Part shown: one piece after another, positions 1 through 25,598 of the stretch
Numbering within the stretch: position 1 is the stretch's first letter
How the letters are laid out: each line of letters begins with the position of its first letter
Assembly (NCBI GenBank): GCA_037179385.1
Contig: CM074193.1
Coordinates: 42,130,846-42,194,845, forward strand
Source: Holothuria scabra
Taxonomy: Eukaryota; Echinodermata; Holothuroidea; Aspidochirotida; Holothuriidae
Direction of reading: 5' to 3'
Length of the DNA stretch: 64,000 nt
Made by a program: the position numbers and the translations under genes
Notes under the pieces: model-generated
The model's input: only the letters and a program-made list of their open reading frames with translations
Told to the model about the DNA's origin: nothing
Databases searched by the model: none

Positions 1-35
1 CAAAGACAGGACTTCCAGTACTGGCAGCGGAGAGA

Positions 36-1537
36 ATGCAAAGATGGGCGTTGTACGTTGCGGGATTTGATTTTGAAATAGAATTTAGGAGCTCTAAGGA
101 AAATGCAAATGTAGATTGCTGGTCTAGGCTGCCCACAGAGCCAGCACCAGTTGAAAATGGCAATGAGGAAGCAAACCTCAGTTTTATGGATGCTATAGAG
201 ATATTACCAGTAGAAGCAAAAGAGATCAAACAAGAAACTGCCAAAGACAAAGTGTTGTCCAAAGTAAAGGGGTACCTACTTCATGGTTGGACAAATGGTG
301 AAAAGGGATTGGAACCCTTCTATTCTCGACGAAATGAATTATCAATAGAGAATGGGTGTATCATGTGGGGTATTAGAGTTGTTGTACCGCCAAAATTGCA
401 AACTAAAGTGTTAAAAGAGTTACATTGTGGACACATGGGAGTCGTAAAAATGAAAAGTATTGCAAGGTCATACATTTGGTGGCCAGGTATAGATGCTCAG
501 ATTGAACAATTGGCAAAATCATGTGATGCATGCCAGCGTATCCAGGGTAAACCAGCACTTGTCCCAACCCACCCTTGGATGCCTGCAAGAGATAAGTGGG
601 AGCGCATTCACATAGATTTTGCTGGGCCATTCATGAATTACATGTATCTAGTGGTAGTCGATGCATATAGTAAATGGCCAGAGGTAATCATAATGGATTC
701 CACTACAGCTGAGAAGACCATTGAGGAATTAAGAAAACTGTTTAGTACTTGGGGCCTACCACAAATCATTGTGTCTGACAATGGACCCCAATTCAAATCT
801 CAAGAGTTCAAAAGATTTGTTGAATCAAATGGGATTATTCACAAATTTTCATGTCCTGGACATCCGGCTACAAATGGCCAAGCCGAAAGATTTGTCCAAT
901 CAATGAAACAAGGGTTAAAGCATCTGTCACTGATAAGTCTTCAGTTCAAACAAGGCTGAGCAAATTCTTATTGGCATATCGTAGTGCTGAACATAGCCTC
1001 ACAAAGCAGTCTCCTGCTCACTTGTTTCTGAAAAGGTCTCTAAGAACTAGGTTAGACTTAGTTCGACCAAGACATGATGAAAACATAAGGGAGAAATTAA
1101 GTGAGGTGATGGAAAAGTCAGCTGCAAAGCGCAAACCAGTTAGAGAGTTTCAGAGCGAAGATTTAGTGTATGTCAGAGATTTCAGAGGCCAAGGTAAACA
1201 CAAGGTCAAATGGGCACCAGGAGTTATTGTTAGCAGGGAAGGTCTGCTGAAATACAAGGTAAAAGTTGAAAGTCAGTTTTGGTTGCGACATGTAGACCAA
1301 GTTAGAAGTCGATCCGAAAAGGGTGATGAACAGGAAGTAGAGGATGATTTGGGTGATTTGATAGATCGGTTATTGGAAGAGAAAGATGAAGTGGTAGTGG
1401 AGAGAAATGAGAGTTCTGTGGATAGTAGTAATCACAGGGAATTTGCAAGTAGAGGGAGAAATGAGGAAGGAGTAGTAGAACGAAGGAAATCACAAAGAAG
1501 CCGAAAACCTACACGCAGATATATTGAAGAGTGTTAA
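36..1537 (+). pseudogene. Ty3/gypsy pol: RNase H end plus integrase, frameshifted
   Basis: The first frame (36-959) begins with the C-terminal RNase H motif common in gypsy elements (FEIEFRSSKENANVDCWSRL). It continues into an H2C2 zinc-binding module (HCGH near 424, CDAC near 522) and the integrase core. The catalytic triad is intact: Asp at 615-617 (HIDFAGP), Asp at 777-779 (SDNGPQF) and Glu at 885-887 (GQAERF). Between about 905 and 925 the homology moves to another frame, which runs to the stop at 1535-1537. That frame carries the integrase C-terminal region (KFLLAYRS, LRTRLDLV, then a chromodomain-like VKWAPGVIV stretch) and a charged tail. A single-base indel explains the break. In an active element this protein would insert the cDNA into the genome; here it is a relic. 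Confidence 0.85.
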
Positions 1538-1877
1538 GAGTAGACAGTACAATTCTTCAGACATGCAAGCAGATGTCTGACAGACTGTCATCCATTTTAT
1601 ATTATCCATTTTAGGTTATTCATTTTATGTTATTCATTTTATACCAAGGAACCATGCTAAAAGGAAAGGGTTAAACACTTTAACATTTGTTGAGTCTTAG
1701 TAAATCTTTATGCAAATACTAAGTATCTTTAAAGTCATTTACTTTTTGAAAACCAGAACACTGGGCAAAATATTGGTCCTTCACATTATCAATGTACATC
1801 ATCAACACTTGATTTAACCAAATGCGTGACTAACAAGGTAATTTTGCATACCTAGTTTTTGGAATAGCCAGGGAGAG

Positions 1878-2009
1878 TGTTGTATATGTGGTTGAGGCCA
1901 TCTCATACTTAAAATAAATACCGCCCTCAATCGGGGTCCTGGTCTCTCGTAACAACTGTGTCAAGCTGTCTTTTCTGTGTCTATTCTCAATCGGTTAGAA
2001 TACACGACA
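1878..2009 (+). repeat. 3' LTR of the Ty3/gypsy element (132 bp)
   Basis: It starts TGTTGT and ends ACGACA, an imperfect terminal inverted repeat, and follows directly on a purine tract. It contains AAATAAATA at 1912-1920, a possible TATA or polyadenylation signal. The partner LTR is outside the window, so the boundaries rest on the terminal motifs and the polypurine tract only. Confidence 0.6.
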
Positions 2010-2014
2010 GAGGG

Positions 2015-2492
2015 CTATAAAGGCCCTATAGTCCAACCCGCAACCCCCCGACCCCCTCAAAAAAAAGCAACCCACCAACACCTACAGTACCAATAAAAGT
2101 ACAAGAACGATTAGTATACAAGTACTTTGTGGCTGGCTTCTATCTGCGTTAGGCCTTTTGGCTAATGACATCGGAGACGGAAACAATCGAGGCTTATTTG
2201 TAGCTGTTCAAGCCTAAGCTCTACAAGGAAAATTTAGTCCAAAAAATTGTCCTATAAAGACCCTACGTATAATCCAATCCGCAACCCCCTCAAATTAAAA
2301 AGCAACCCACCAACACCTACAGTAACGATAAAAGTATACAGGAACGATAAGTACCTATACAAGTAATTTGTGGTTGGCTTCTATCTGCGTTAGGCCTTTT
2401 GGCTAATGACATCGGAGACTGAAACAATCGACGCTTATCTGTAGCTGTTCAAGCCTAAGCTCTATAAGGAAAATTTAGTCCAAAAAATTGTC
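2015..2492 (+). repeat. Tandem duplication, two ~237-bp units
   Basis: Unit 1 (about 2015-2251) and unit 2 (about 2252-2492) are in direct order and clearly homologous over their whole length, differing by scattered substitutions and small indels. Each unit carries GGCCTTTTGGCTAA, identical to a stretch near the 5' end of U2 snRNA (as I recall it), but the flanking bases do not follow U2. No coding potential is seen. Confidence 0.8.
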
Positions 2493-2592
2493 CTAATTAA
2501 TGCCTATGTGCAACTGGCCGCAACTGTTCTCGTGATGCGATTAAGATACGGTAGTACTACTAGTAGCGGCCTACTGTACAGTATAGGCCGAG

Positions 2593-2679
2593 GCCTAACG
2601 TTAGGCTTAAGGTACATGTAACGTTACATGCATGCAAGTCACTGTTAGGTTATAGCTAGCCAGCCTAGGCTAGCTATAG
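2593..2679. repeat. Cluster of short perfect palindromes
   Basis: Three self-complementary stretches lie within 87 bp: a 14-bp palindrome at 2593-2606 (gcctaacgttaggc), a 16-bp palindrome at 2615-2630 (catgtaacgttacatg), and an inverted repeat with 11-bp arms at 2651-2661 and 2668-2678 around a 6-bp spacer. The function is unknown. Confidence 0.75.
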
Positions 2680-2699
2680 TTTATTTCATCTTTGAATAG

Positions 2700-3194
2700 G
2701 AAAGTTAAACAACACCAAACAGTCAAATTTACGAAGCGAACAATAAATTTGAGTCAAATTACGAAAAGGAAATTTGTTTCAAACTCACCGAAATATGCGT
2801 TGTTGCTGTTAGTCTTCACACATCACTCAAATGTTCCTTCCGACGTGAAAGAATGAAGTTTCTGAGCGTGCGCGGTAAATTGCGTCCTGTCCGCAATTCG
2901 GCGCTTCATGACACACACAAATTTCAGCGAAGTAGTAAATGAGGGCGCTAGTCATACACAATGTGATACCTGACCATGTGCCATGCACACAAAATACACA
3001 GCAAACAATGCCGTACATTCTAAATGTGGACTGATCCCAAATGCATAAAAAATTTTTGGTAGCGCCATCATCTTATCTCAAAAATACCGTTGGGACTTGA
3101 TTTTAAACCGGGGACCGTCCAAGGTTGCAGAGCCGTCCGCGGTTGTCGGGTGTGTAATCATGCTTTCATCCGCGGTTGTTGGCATTCGTCAATG
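2700..3194. other. Non-coding stretch, no feature recognised
   Basis: It contains a somewhat CpG-richer segment around 2830-2960, but there is no convincing reading frame, splice pair or repeat match. Confidence 0.4.
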
Positions 3195-3422
3195 CGCACA
3201 CACACACACACATACACACAACATCACCATCGCACAGATTCCTTGCCTGTCTTCGGCAAGGAATCAAAAAGGGAACCTACTGTCATTGTGCTTGGTGCTA
3301 AGCATAAGCAATGGAGTAGGGAAAACAAGGCAGAAAGACACAACTGGAAAAAGCCTGTGGCCAGCTCGACTTGAACCAATAGGATAGAAACTGGGAAGTA
3401 AAACTTCATGTAACCTAACCCA
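3195..3422 (+). repeat. CA microsatellite followed by the body of a tRNA-derived SINE
   Basis: A (CA)n tract with one interruption occupies 3195-3220. From about 3262 the sequence matches the body of the SINE family seen complete at 25949-26197: the AAGCAATGGAGTA motif, the CACAACTGGAAAAA motif, a GACTTGAACCAATAGG motif, and a 3' end of the GTAAAACTTCATGTAACC type. The tRNA-like head is missing. Confidence 0.75.
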
Positions 3423-3834
3423 CTGTTGCAGCACTTGTGTAACCTCCCTGTGTAAGACTTGTGTCTATTTATTTGAAACAAACTTTTTTCATACCTCTAC
3501 TTTTTATTGCCAATCTTTGAAAGGGTCCTTGTTATTTTGGCTGTCTGCATGCAAGAAGTCTTGCTATAAATGAAATTTCCATCATATCATTCACATAAGC
3601 AAACTTGGGTAAGACCAGGCTATTCATCTTGGTAAATTCAATGTAAATCATGCATGTCATTGCTACAGTACAAATTCAGTTTTGCTTAAAGAAAACAAAT
3701 AAGAGCACAGGTGCAAGTATTTCCATTTCAGGAGCGTATATACCAATAATCTGTATTAGGCCAATGAAGAAAGCTGGTTAACACTAAAGTGTATAACAAA
3801 CTAGAATATTTTATTGCATAATCTAAAGCTAATG

Positions 3835-4962
3835 CAGTGCTGTAGCTAGGGAAGGGGGGGGGCAAGGGGGGCAAGTTGCCCCAGGCGCCACCTCTGGGGG
3901 GGGGGGGCAAATCGAGACCACTTAAAAAATGTTGGACCTACCATTTGCATTGATATAGCAATTTCATCTTTTAATAAAATAATTTAGTAATATTGACACA
4001 ATTAAATGTCAATCTAAACGAGAGAAGGCAAATGAACGCATACATCGCCAGCAATCCATCAAGTGTTGCCAGAATTCTCGCTGGCTAACCATACACCCTA
4101 CAGACTTCCTGAGTTTGTTAAAGAGAATGCCTGGAGAAAGGCAATGGACGCGATGTCGGCTAAGGACGAGATGATGAGGGTGATGAAAAATGCTGTCGAT
4201 AAGCTAATGACGGGGATCAACGAAAGAATGGAGAGACTACACGATCTGAATTGCAGATTTGGGTTTCTTCTAGACATGAATGTTTTAATAGGCTCAAATG
4301 AAGAAGAAAAAGTTGCTCAATTAATAGAAAATTGTATTCGCGTGGGAAAATTTTATAACCATTTAGATGGAATCAAGCTATTTAATGATGTGATGGATTG
4401 TAGAATGCTTTTGAAAGACAGAGAGGGTACCACTTTTACAAATTCAATGGACCTGCTAAAGTTCATTGTTCAAAATGGTGATGACTGTGTTTTCCCAAAT
4501 TTGCCAGTTGCTATTCAGATTATGCTCACTGTGGCTATTTCCATAGCTAGTTGTGAACGGTCTTTCAGCAAGTTAAAACTTATTCTCCCTTATATCTCAG
4601 AGCCACCATGGGACAGCCAAGACTAACTGCTTTGGCACTCCTCAGCATCGAGTCTGAGGAAACCAATACATTAGATTTTGATGATGTAATCGATATATTC
4701 GCAGAAGCAAAAACCAGAAAGGTGAACCTGTAATCAACTGCTGTTATACCTCATTGTCATTTAAGTAAATAACTCAAGTAAATCAAAACGTTGTGTCTGT
4801 AGTTTTTAACATGAATAATGCAATCACTGAAGTCCTTTGGGTCAGACTTTAACATTTGTTCTTGAGTGGTGTAAGTATTCATAAGATACCCCCCGAAAAT
4901 GGGGGTAGGGGCGCCAATTTCATTTCTTGCCCTAGGCGCCACAAACCTTAGCTATGCCCCTG
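3835..4962 (+). mobile_element. hAT-type DNA transposon, 1128 bp, with 8-bp target duplication
   Basis: It is flanked by the exact 8-bp direct repeat AGCTAATG at 3827-3834 and 4963-4970, the hallmark of hAT insertion. The ends are imperfect inverted repeats: CAGTGCTGTAGCTAGGG at the left, and CAGGGGCATAGCTAAGG read inward from the right. GCGCC-containing motifs follow at both sides. Near the left end are G-rich runs, including a long poly-G at about 3895-3908. Only the C-terminal part of a transposase is present, so it is an internally deleted, non-autonomous copy. Confidence 0.9.
4063..4733 (+). pseudogene. hAT transposase C-terminal fragment, frameshifted
   Basis: The 187-codon frame starting at 4063 ends in the hAT dimerisation motif (IASCERSFSKLKLI, about 4536-4577). 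Near 4580-4595 the homology moves to another frame, which continues through MGQPRLTALALLSIES and stops at 4731-4733. Full hAT transposases are much longer; the BED zinc finger and most of the catalytic RNase H-like domain are absent. A ZMYM1/TTF-type relative within the hAT superfamily is likely, judging from the CERSFSKLKLI form. Confidence 0.8.
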
Positions 4963-4970
4963 AGCTAATG

Positions 4971-6060
4971 CAATGCAAGACTTTGAAGAACAACATAGTG
5001 ACCATCAAGACTCCAAAATGAAGAACAGGGAATATACTTTCCTTGATCTGATGTACAAGCAAACTGTGTATTTGCCAGATAAGAAGGCTGTAACACCAAG
5101 TACATATGCACAATATCTGTTTCTTCAAATTCTGAATGTCTGTAGCATTTGATAATTTCTCCAATTTCAACTGCAAAACTGAAAAGTTCCACGCAGTGTG
5201 GGGAGGATTAGATTGCCGTTGATTTACTTTTTAAATGTAAGGCTTTTTTTAAGGCTTAAAAACCATACCACAACTATTCCAAACCAGTCACTCATAATAA
5301 TTCCAATGACCAAATTCAGTTTGACTGCAATAAACTAGTTTCTTCAAGCTGGGAAAACTTTGGTTTCATTTTCATGATCGACTCATGCACACTACCCAAC
5401 TAGCTAGCCCATGGTGAAGGCCTTGCAATATGGTATATGGTATTCCTTTTTCCTTAACATGCAAACTTGCTGGCACCTGATTGGTCACATTACTCCAGCC
5501 TCACAACTGTCCCTAACTCCAGTCAGGAAAAACCAACGTGTCAGTTTTCAGTCATGTTTTCAGCGACTGAAAATGATGCTACTGCAAGTGCCAGTGGTAG
5601 ATCAACCCACATACATACTGACAACTGGCAATGCCTCAGTCGAGTCAAGGTGCATAAGGCATTGTTATATAATGTGCAGCTATTTTAAGAAACTCCAAAA
5701 TCCAGACTATTTCCAAATCTTGTGATGAATTTCATGAGCACTACAATCCCTTTAATCTATCATGATGTTTTCAAGTATCCAATCTGTGCAAAAAAAAAAA
5801 GGGAAATTATTTCCCTTCAAGTGGGTTTCAAACTCCATGAAACAATTTTTACAGTTATAAACTTAATAAACATCTCAGACCTATGTCATGTGACATCATG
5901 TTTTGATAACACAGACATGGAAAATATATATGAAGATATCCTTTTCTGCATCATGTCTGCACATGAGGGTATTATTATTATTAAATCTATTCGGCAAGAA
6001 AAGCAGTTTTTTCACTTTTACTGAGAGAAATGTGATTGATTCAAGTAATACTGATCTAAA
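4971..6060. other. Non-coding stretch, no feature recognised
   Basis: Short reading frames exist on both strands but none shows a domain, a splice-consistent structure or a repeat match. A short (ATT) run lies near 5970-5983. Confidence 0.4.
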
Positions 6061-6064
6061 CTAA

Positions 6065-6155
6065 CTTCTTGGCCCTTTGAGTAAGATCATGTGTAGTATT
6101 TGTTCTTTTCATCCAGTCTACATAGAATGGAGCCATACATGACAGACCAATGATC
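6065..6155 (+). repeat. U2 snRNA-like repeat, copy A
   Basis: Positions 6065-6111 match nucleotides 5-51 of U2 snRNA at 40 of 47 positions without gaps (U2 recalled from memory). The match includes GTAGTA (6093-6098), which in U2 pairs with the intron branch site. From about 6112 the sequence leaves U2. The 28 bases at 6125-6152 are identical to 60795-60822 read on the minus strand, in copy C. This looks like a dispersed repeat with a U2-derived head rather than a simple U2 pseudogene. Confidence 0.7.
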
Positions 6156-7078
6156 AAGTCTTGTCCTTTAGTGGACGTAGCTTCTTCTAGAAGCAGTTTT
6201 AAGTTTCCTTCCACCAAACAACCCTTTTCCAGACGGTCGGGAGGACTTTAGAAAAAGTAATATGAATCCTAACTTTGCTTAAAAATACGGGCCAAACAAA
6301 ATCAGTAGTAACAGCCTTTTTTCAATAAAATCGTAAAATGCAATGCGGTATTGACTTGAAAGGCATCAGCAGTCACATAAAACTTATTTTGAAACAACTA
6401 CTAAATCTCCTCTCTCATTTCTCTTTCGAGGAGGCCTATCCTTCATGATATTTTTCAAAATTCAAGGCTATATTACCTATTCAAGGTAGGCCAAAAAGTA
6501 GATCCTTGTACTTTTCACAATTAAGTAAAGAAAAACATCATCACATGAACCTCAAGGGTCATCAAATAAATTGGGGCACCTGCATCTTTTAAGGGAACAC
6601 TTAATTTTTACCATCATGACAGGTATTCCCCATTACCCACTCTTACCCCACCCGCCAACAGCAACTTGGGTAAAAGGATCAGGCCACCTTACTGACTTGT
6701 TGGGAAAGCGGGCCATTACGGGCCCAGCACAGATTTTTAGTGTGTCATGCATGGGGGACTTTTGACAGTAAAAGTTTCCAGGAGTCAAGATGAGGTTAAT
6801 GTCTGCCAGGAAGTTGAGCTGCACACAGTTAAAGAGGATCAGTTATGGTTGGATTTTTTCCAAATCTAATGGATATTTCCCCAAATGATACTAACAAATG
6901 CAAAGAAAAAACAGGGTTTAAAGGCTCATATGTGCTCTTTAAAAACTGAAAAAAAAATTGGGGGAATTTCCACTCTTCTAAGATGGTGCAGGGAATACCA
7001 GAAAGGAGTGTGTAGTAAATGAGGACACTGGACAATACCTTAACATCTTGGATAAGAATAGTCTTTCACAGTGACCAC

Positions 7079-7322
7079 AGCGTGTTTGTTCTAACGGTCT
7101 ACTTAACATCCGCCTCTCACGCCAAAGGCCCAGGTTCAATTCCCAGGTCTAGTCATACCAAAGACTTTAAAAATGGAACCTACTGCCATTGTGCATGATG
7201 CTCCGCATAAGCAATGGAGTAAGGAAAACAAGGCAGTGAGCCACAACTGGAAAAAAGGCACTGAGTGGCTCAACTTTAACCAAAAGTTTGGAAACTGGGC
7301 CATAAAACTCCATCTAACTAAA
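7079..7322 (+). repeat. tRNA-derived SINE, nearly complete
   Basis: It has a tRNA-like head with A-box-like (GTTCTAACGGT...) and B-box-like (CAGGTTCAATTCC, about 7131-7143) pol III promoter elements. The shared body follows: CCAAAGACTTTAAAAATGGAACC, GCTCCGCATAAGCAATGGAGTA, CACAACTGGAAAAA. The 3' end is of the GGGCCATAAAACTCCATCTAACTAA type. Same family as 20497-20736 and 25949-26197. Confidence 0.85.
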
Positions 7323-9216
7323 TTCACAGTGACTCCCAGTACCACCATATTGCACATTGAACACAACTACCTCTGTGACATAACACAATTAGGACTTTGT
7401 AGAGGCCTATCCATATCCTATCCATGCATAAAATGTGTACACTGAAGCAGGACTAAAATATCCTGACCCACTATGGACAGGTCATATGGCTGCAGAAGTG
7501 CATCTTGCATACATAATAACTTTAAGGTTGCAATGGGGAAGGAAGGCACTTAAGATAGCTTTGCTTGTACATTAATGCTTGTATTACACTTACAGTACAT
7601 CATTGTGATAAGGATTCTTGGAATATGTACACAAGGAGGGATCTGGTGCTGTGAACAGTAAAAGTATTTTGCCCCTAATTTTTCTAGCACAGGAATTGAT
7701 GTAAGAGTACACAAATAGTTAACCCAACAAAAAACCCAAACCAAACCTCTCTTGTTTTGTCCCCTTTCCAAACCCTCTCAAACCAAATTTCTAAGTTCTT
7801 GAGAAAATTCTCAAGGACTTCGTGTAGATGAGCCTGAGCTTGCACATATCCAATATGGTCATGCACTGTGTGCAGTATGGCTGCAGTTACCATGAAAGAC
7901 TCTAATGATCTTTGAATAAAAAAAGATACCCAGATTTTTTTACTAAATATTTTTTTTCCATCTCAATTATTCAATTTCATTGGTCTTGACTGCACATCTA
8001 GTTATAGTTACACAATAATTTACATCAAGACAGTAGTAATTGAAATAGCTGATGGCAGTTTCTTAATTATGAAAGCAATGAAAAGCATACCTTTGTCAGA
8101 GAAAAATAATTCGATTTTCACAATAAGCATCAAAATTCTTTCCGAGTGAATCTCTTTCACAACAAAAGTTATCCAAAAAGTTTAAAAAAGTATCTAACAA
8201 TTAAATATTTTATACCCAAATAAAACCATTATGTTCCATAGTACTTACTGTAAGATTGTTTGTGCTTCTCATTGATTTGGGGGTGTGGTGCGTACTTTGC
8301 ATCAGAATCTCAGCAAGTAGATGACAGGCTTCAAGTGGTAAGATGAAAGAATGAACCATCATATCATGTGACCATTCTTTATTCATTCTATTTGGTAAAG
8401 ACAGAAAAAGTAAAGTCCTTTAAAAAGTGCAAATTGATAACATAATAAGGCTTTTGACGATTATTATTATTATTAGCATAAAAAGTTTCACATCTACATG
8501 TAAAACTTATGCAAAAGCTAACTTTAATTTGGGGGCGTCCTGACTTACGTGAACAGTTTTGCACATAACTTGAAAAAGTGTCTGGTCATCAGTATTAAAA
8601 CACCAGATTGAATCATTAGTAGCTACTTGTACTTATTTGTATGCAGGATATGGGGATTGTCTTAAAGTTTGACAATTAGTCATTAGTATGTGTAGAAAAC
8701 ACTAACTTGCAAATATTTGGTTAATTTTACAAGCCACTTCAACGTGCCACTTTAAAGACAGTTATATTTGAAGATCATTACATAAAACCTTATCCTAGCT
8801 ACATTATGCAAGTCCACCATAACATACAATTCCAATCGTTACAGCAGGGTGGGTCAGGGTGAGAGTAAGGGAGTTAAAAACCCTGCGTGAAGGTAGGGAA
8901 TTATACCCAATATTTTAAATCTGATTTTCTCTAGTATCCCTTTTCTTTTTGTGACTCTTTCATTTATACAAAATCCCATATCTTTATCCTGAGCAACTTG
9001 AGTACTCTGATTGAATAATTCAGTTTCTATATTTTGTTAGAGAGTTTGAAAATTCTTTATCTTTATGTCATAACATATCATTTGTGGGAATAAAAAACTT
9101 CATGTACTGTACAAATCTGCTTTACTGTGATGCATTTTCAGCAGTATCACCAACATAGCACAGGAAGTTATCAGTTGTGATATGAGATAAACTGTCCAGT
9201 TTTCAAAATCACATTT
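7323..9216. other. Downstream flank of the UBE3D-like gene, no other gene seen
   Basis: AT-rich sequence 3' of the minus-strand stop codon at 9217. Part of it should be 3' UTR. A short (ATT)n run lies at about 8460-8475. I see no other coding signal. Confidence 0.45.
8378..8383 (-). promoter_or_regulatory. Candidate polyadenylation signal AATAAA
   Basis: This is the first canonical AATAAA I find on the minus strand downstream of the stop at 9217, about 835 bp away. An AGTAAA variant lies nearer, around 9115-9120, and could be used instead. Confidence 0.3.
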
Positions 9217-24317
<15,101 letters not shown>

Positions 24318-25327
24318 TGCACAAAATCACGCAAGGATTCCTTTTAATGTTATGAGTAGGTTAAGAAAGAACGATGTCGCCAAATCGTCCAGTAACTCAA
24401 ATTTTGGAACACGTCTTGAAGGTGGGAGAATGGGTTGCTTATCCAGACTTTTTGAAGGAAGTGCGCATGTGCGTCAAAAAGGAACTAACGAACTCGCTTT
24501 TATGTAGGGTTTGTACGTACCTGAACACTCTCTATATCACAGTTATCCGATAATTCAAATCTTGTAAACATGAGAGAAACTCGACTTAGACGATGTGGAG
24601 GCTAGATGGAAATCCAGCAAGAGTGGTCGTTCCAGGAATTTGGGAACTGTGGTGATGTAAGCAAAGTATTGTTGGTATATACGAGAAGAAAACGCTCAGG
24701 TTCCTCTGGAAATAATTTGGTGTAGACATTTTTTTTTGTAATGTGCGTTCTAAAACTCTATAAAAATGACAATAATTTAACAAACATTAATTAAATAAGG
24801 CTATCTACGTCAGTCTCCGACATTGCGTTCAGACATTGCGCATCGTTGTCAACAAGTTTAGCCCAGAAAGAGTAATTACTTGTTATCACCTTGGTCAAAA
24901 TCTACCAAGCAGTAACGTTTAGCAGTAACGTATACGACCTGTGTATAAAATCAACAAATCTTTCTAATATTTTGTGTTCCCTGCACCTTCAAGATTTAAA
25001 GTTTTTCGGAAAGGGTTGTTTTCCAACATTTACTTTGTTTTAACTATTAAACTGTAACAAAATTTGAATTTGAAGACTTTCTTTTGAATATTTCCTTGGC
25101 CTATCTTCGGATCTGTTTAACCCTTGCAAATATTGAAAGATAAGCACAGTACTTTGCTTACGTTTTTGTTTGTTGTGGCTTAACGCCTCAACTTCAAACC
25201 TTCTGGTTAAATATAACTGCATTCACGGCTCTAGCTTTGTGTGACTGAAGTTGTTTCTCCTTCGCCATTGATTAATATTTGCAGTGGCAGCAAGTTTTAT
25301 TTTAAAGTTTTTGGTCTGTATTGCTCT

Positions 25328-25413
25328 GGTTGGGAATCGAACCCCTTTTTCCCGAAGGGAAGCGAATGCTCTTCTGACGTCAGAACTATAATTATCTACC
25401 ACTGAGAGATACC
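25328..25413 (-). repeat. tRNA-like fragment with an insertion (SINE head or tRNA relic)
   Basis: The minus strand reads CTCTCAGTGGTAGA (A-box-like), later GAGCATTCGCTTCCC, then AAGGGGTTCGATTCCC (B-box-like). About 22 bases are inserted after the A box, and the acceptor arms do not pair cleanly. It is therefore not a functional tRNA gene; a SINE head or decayed tRNA is more likely. Confidence 0.5.
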
Positions 25414-25598
25414 ACTGATTTTAAAAATGGTTACCCTGGGTGAATTATCTTACTCAGGTTCTAGCAGGGTTCGTACACCTTCAAAATGTCAATTCCCATG
25501 ACATCCATTACTTTAACTAACTTGACGACCGTCACTGATATTTTCAGGACTTGTAAGAAACATGTAATAGCCCGGACTAAACATTTATTTAGTCTTAC

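Larger units (their letters stand above)
1..2009 (+). mobile_element. Ty3/gypsy LTR retrotransposon, 3' part
   Basis: The window opens inside the pol gene of a Ty3/gypsy element and runs through the end of RNase H, integrase, an untranslated stretch (1538-1877) and a 3' LTR (1878-2009). The 5' part lies outside the window. A purine-rich run (gggagag, 1871-1877) abuts the LTR and would serve as the plus-strand primer. The integrase frame is broken near 905-925, so this copy is not autonomous. No gag or envelope-like reading frame is visible in the window. Confidence 0.85.

Noticed and set aside
25328..25413. Functional tRNA gene on the minus strand
   Set aside because: A and B box-like motifs exist but are separated by a 22-base insertion, and the acceptor stem does not pair.
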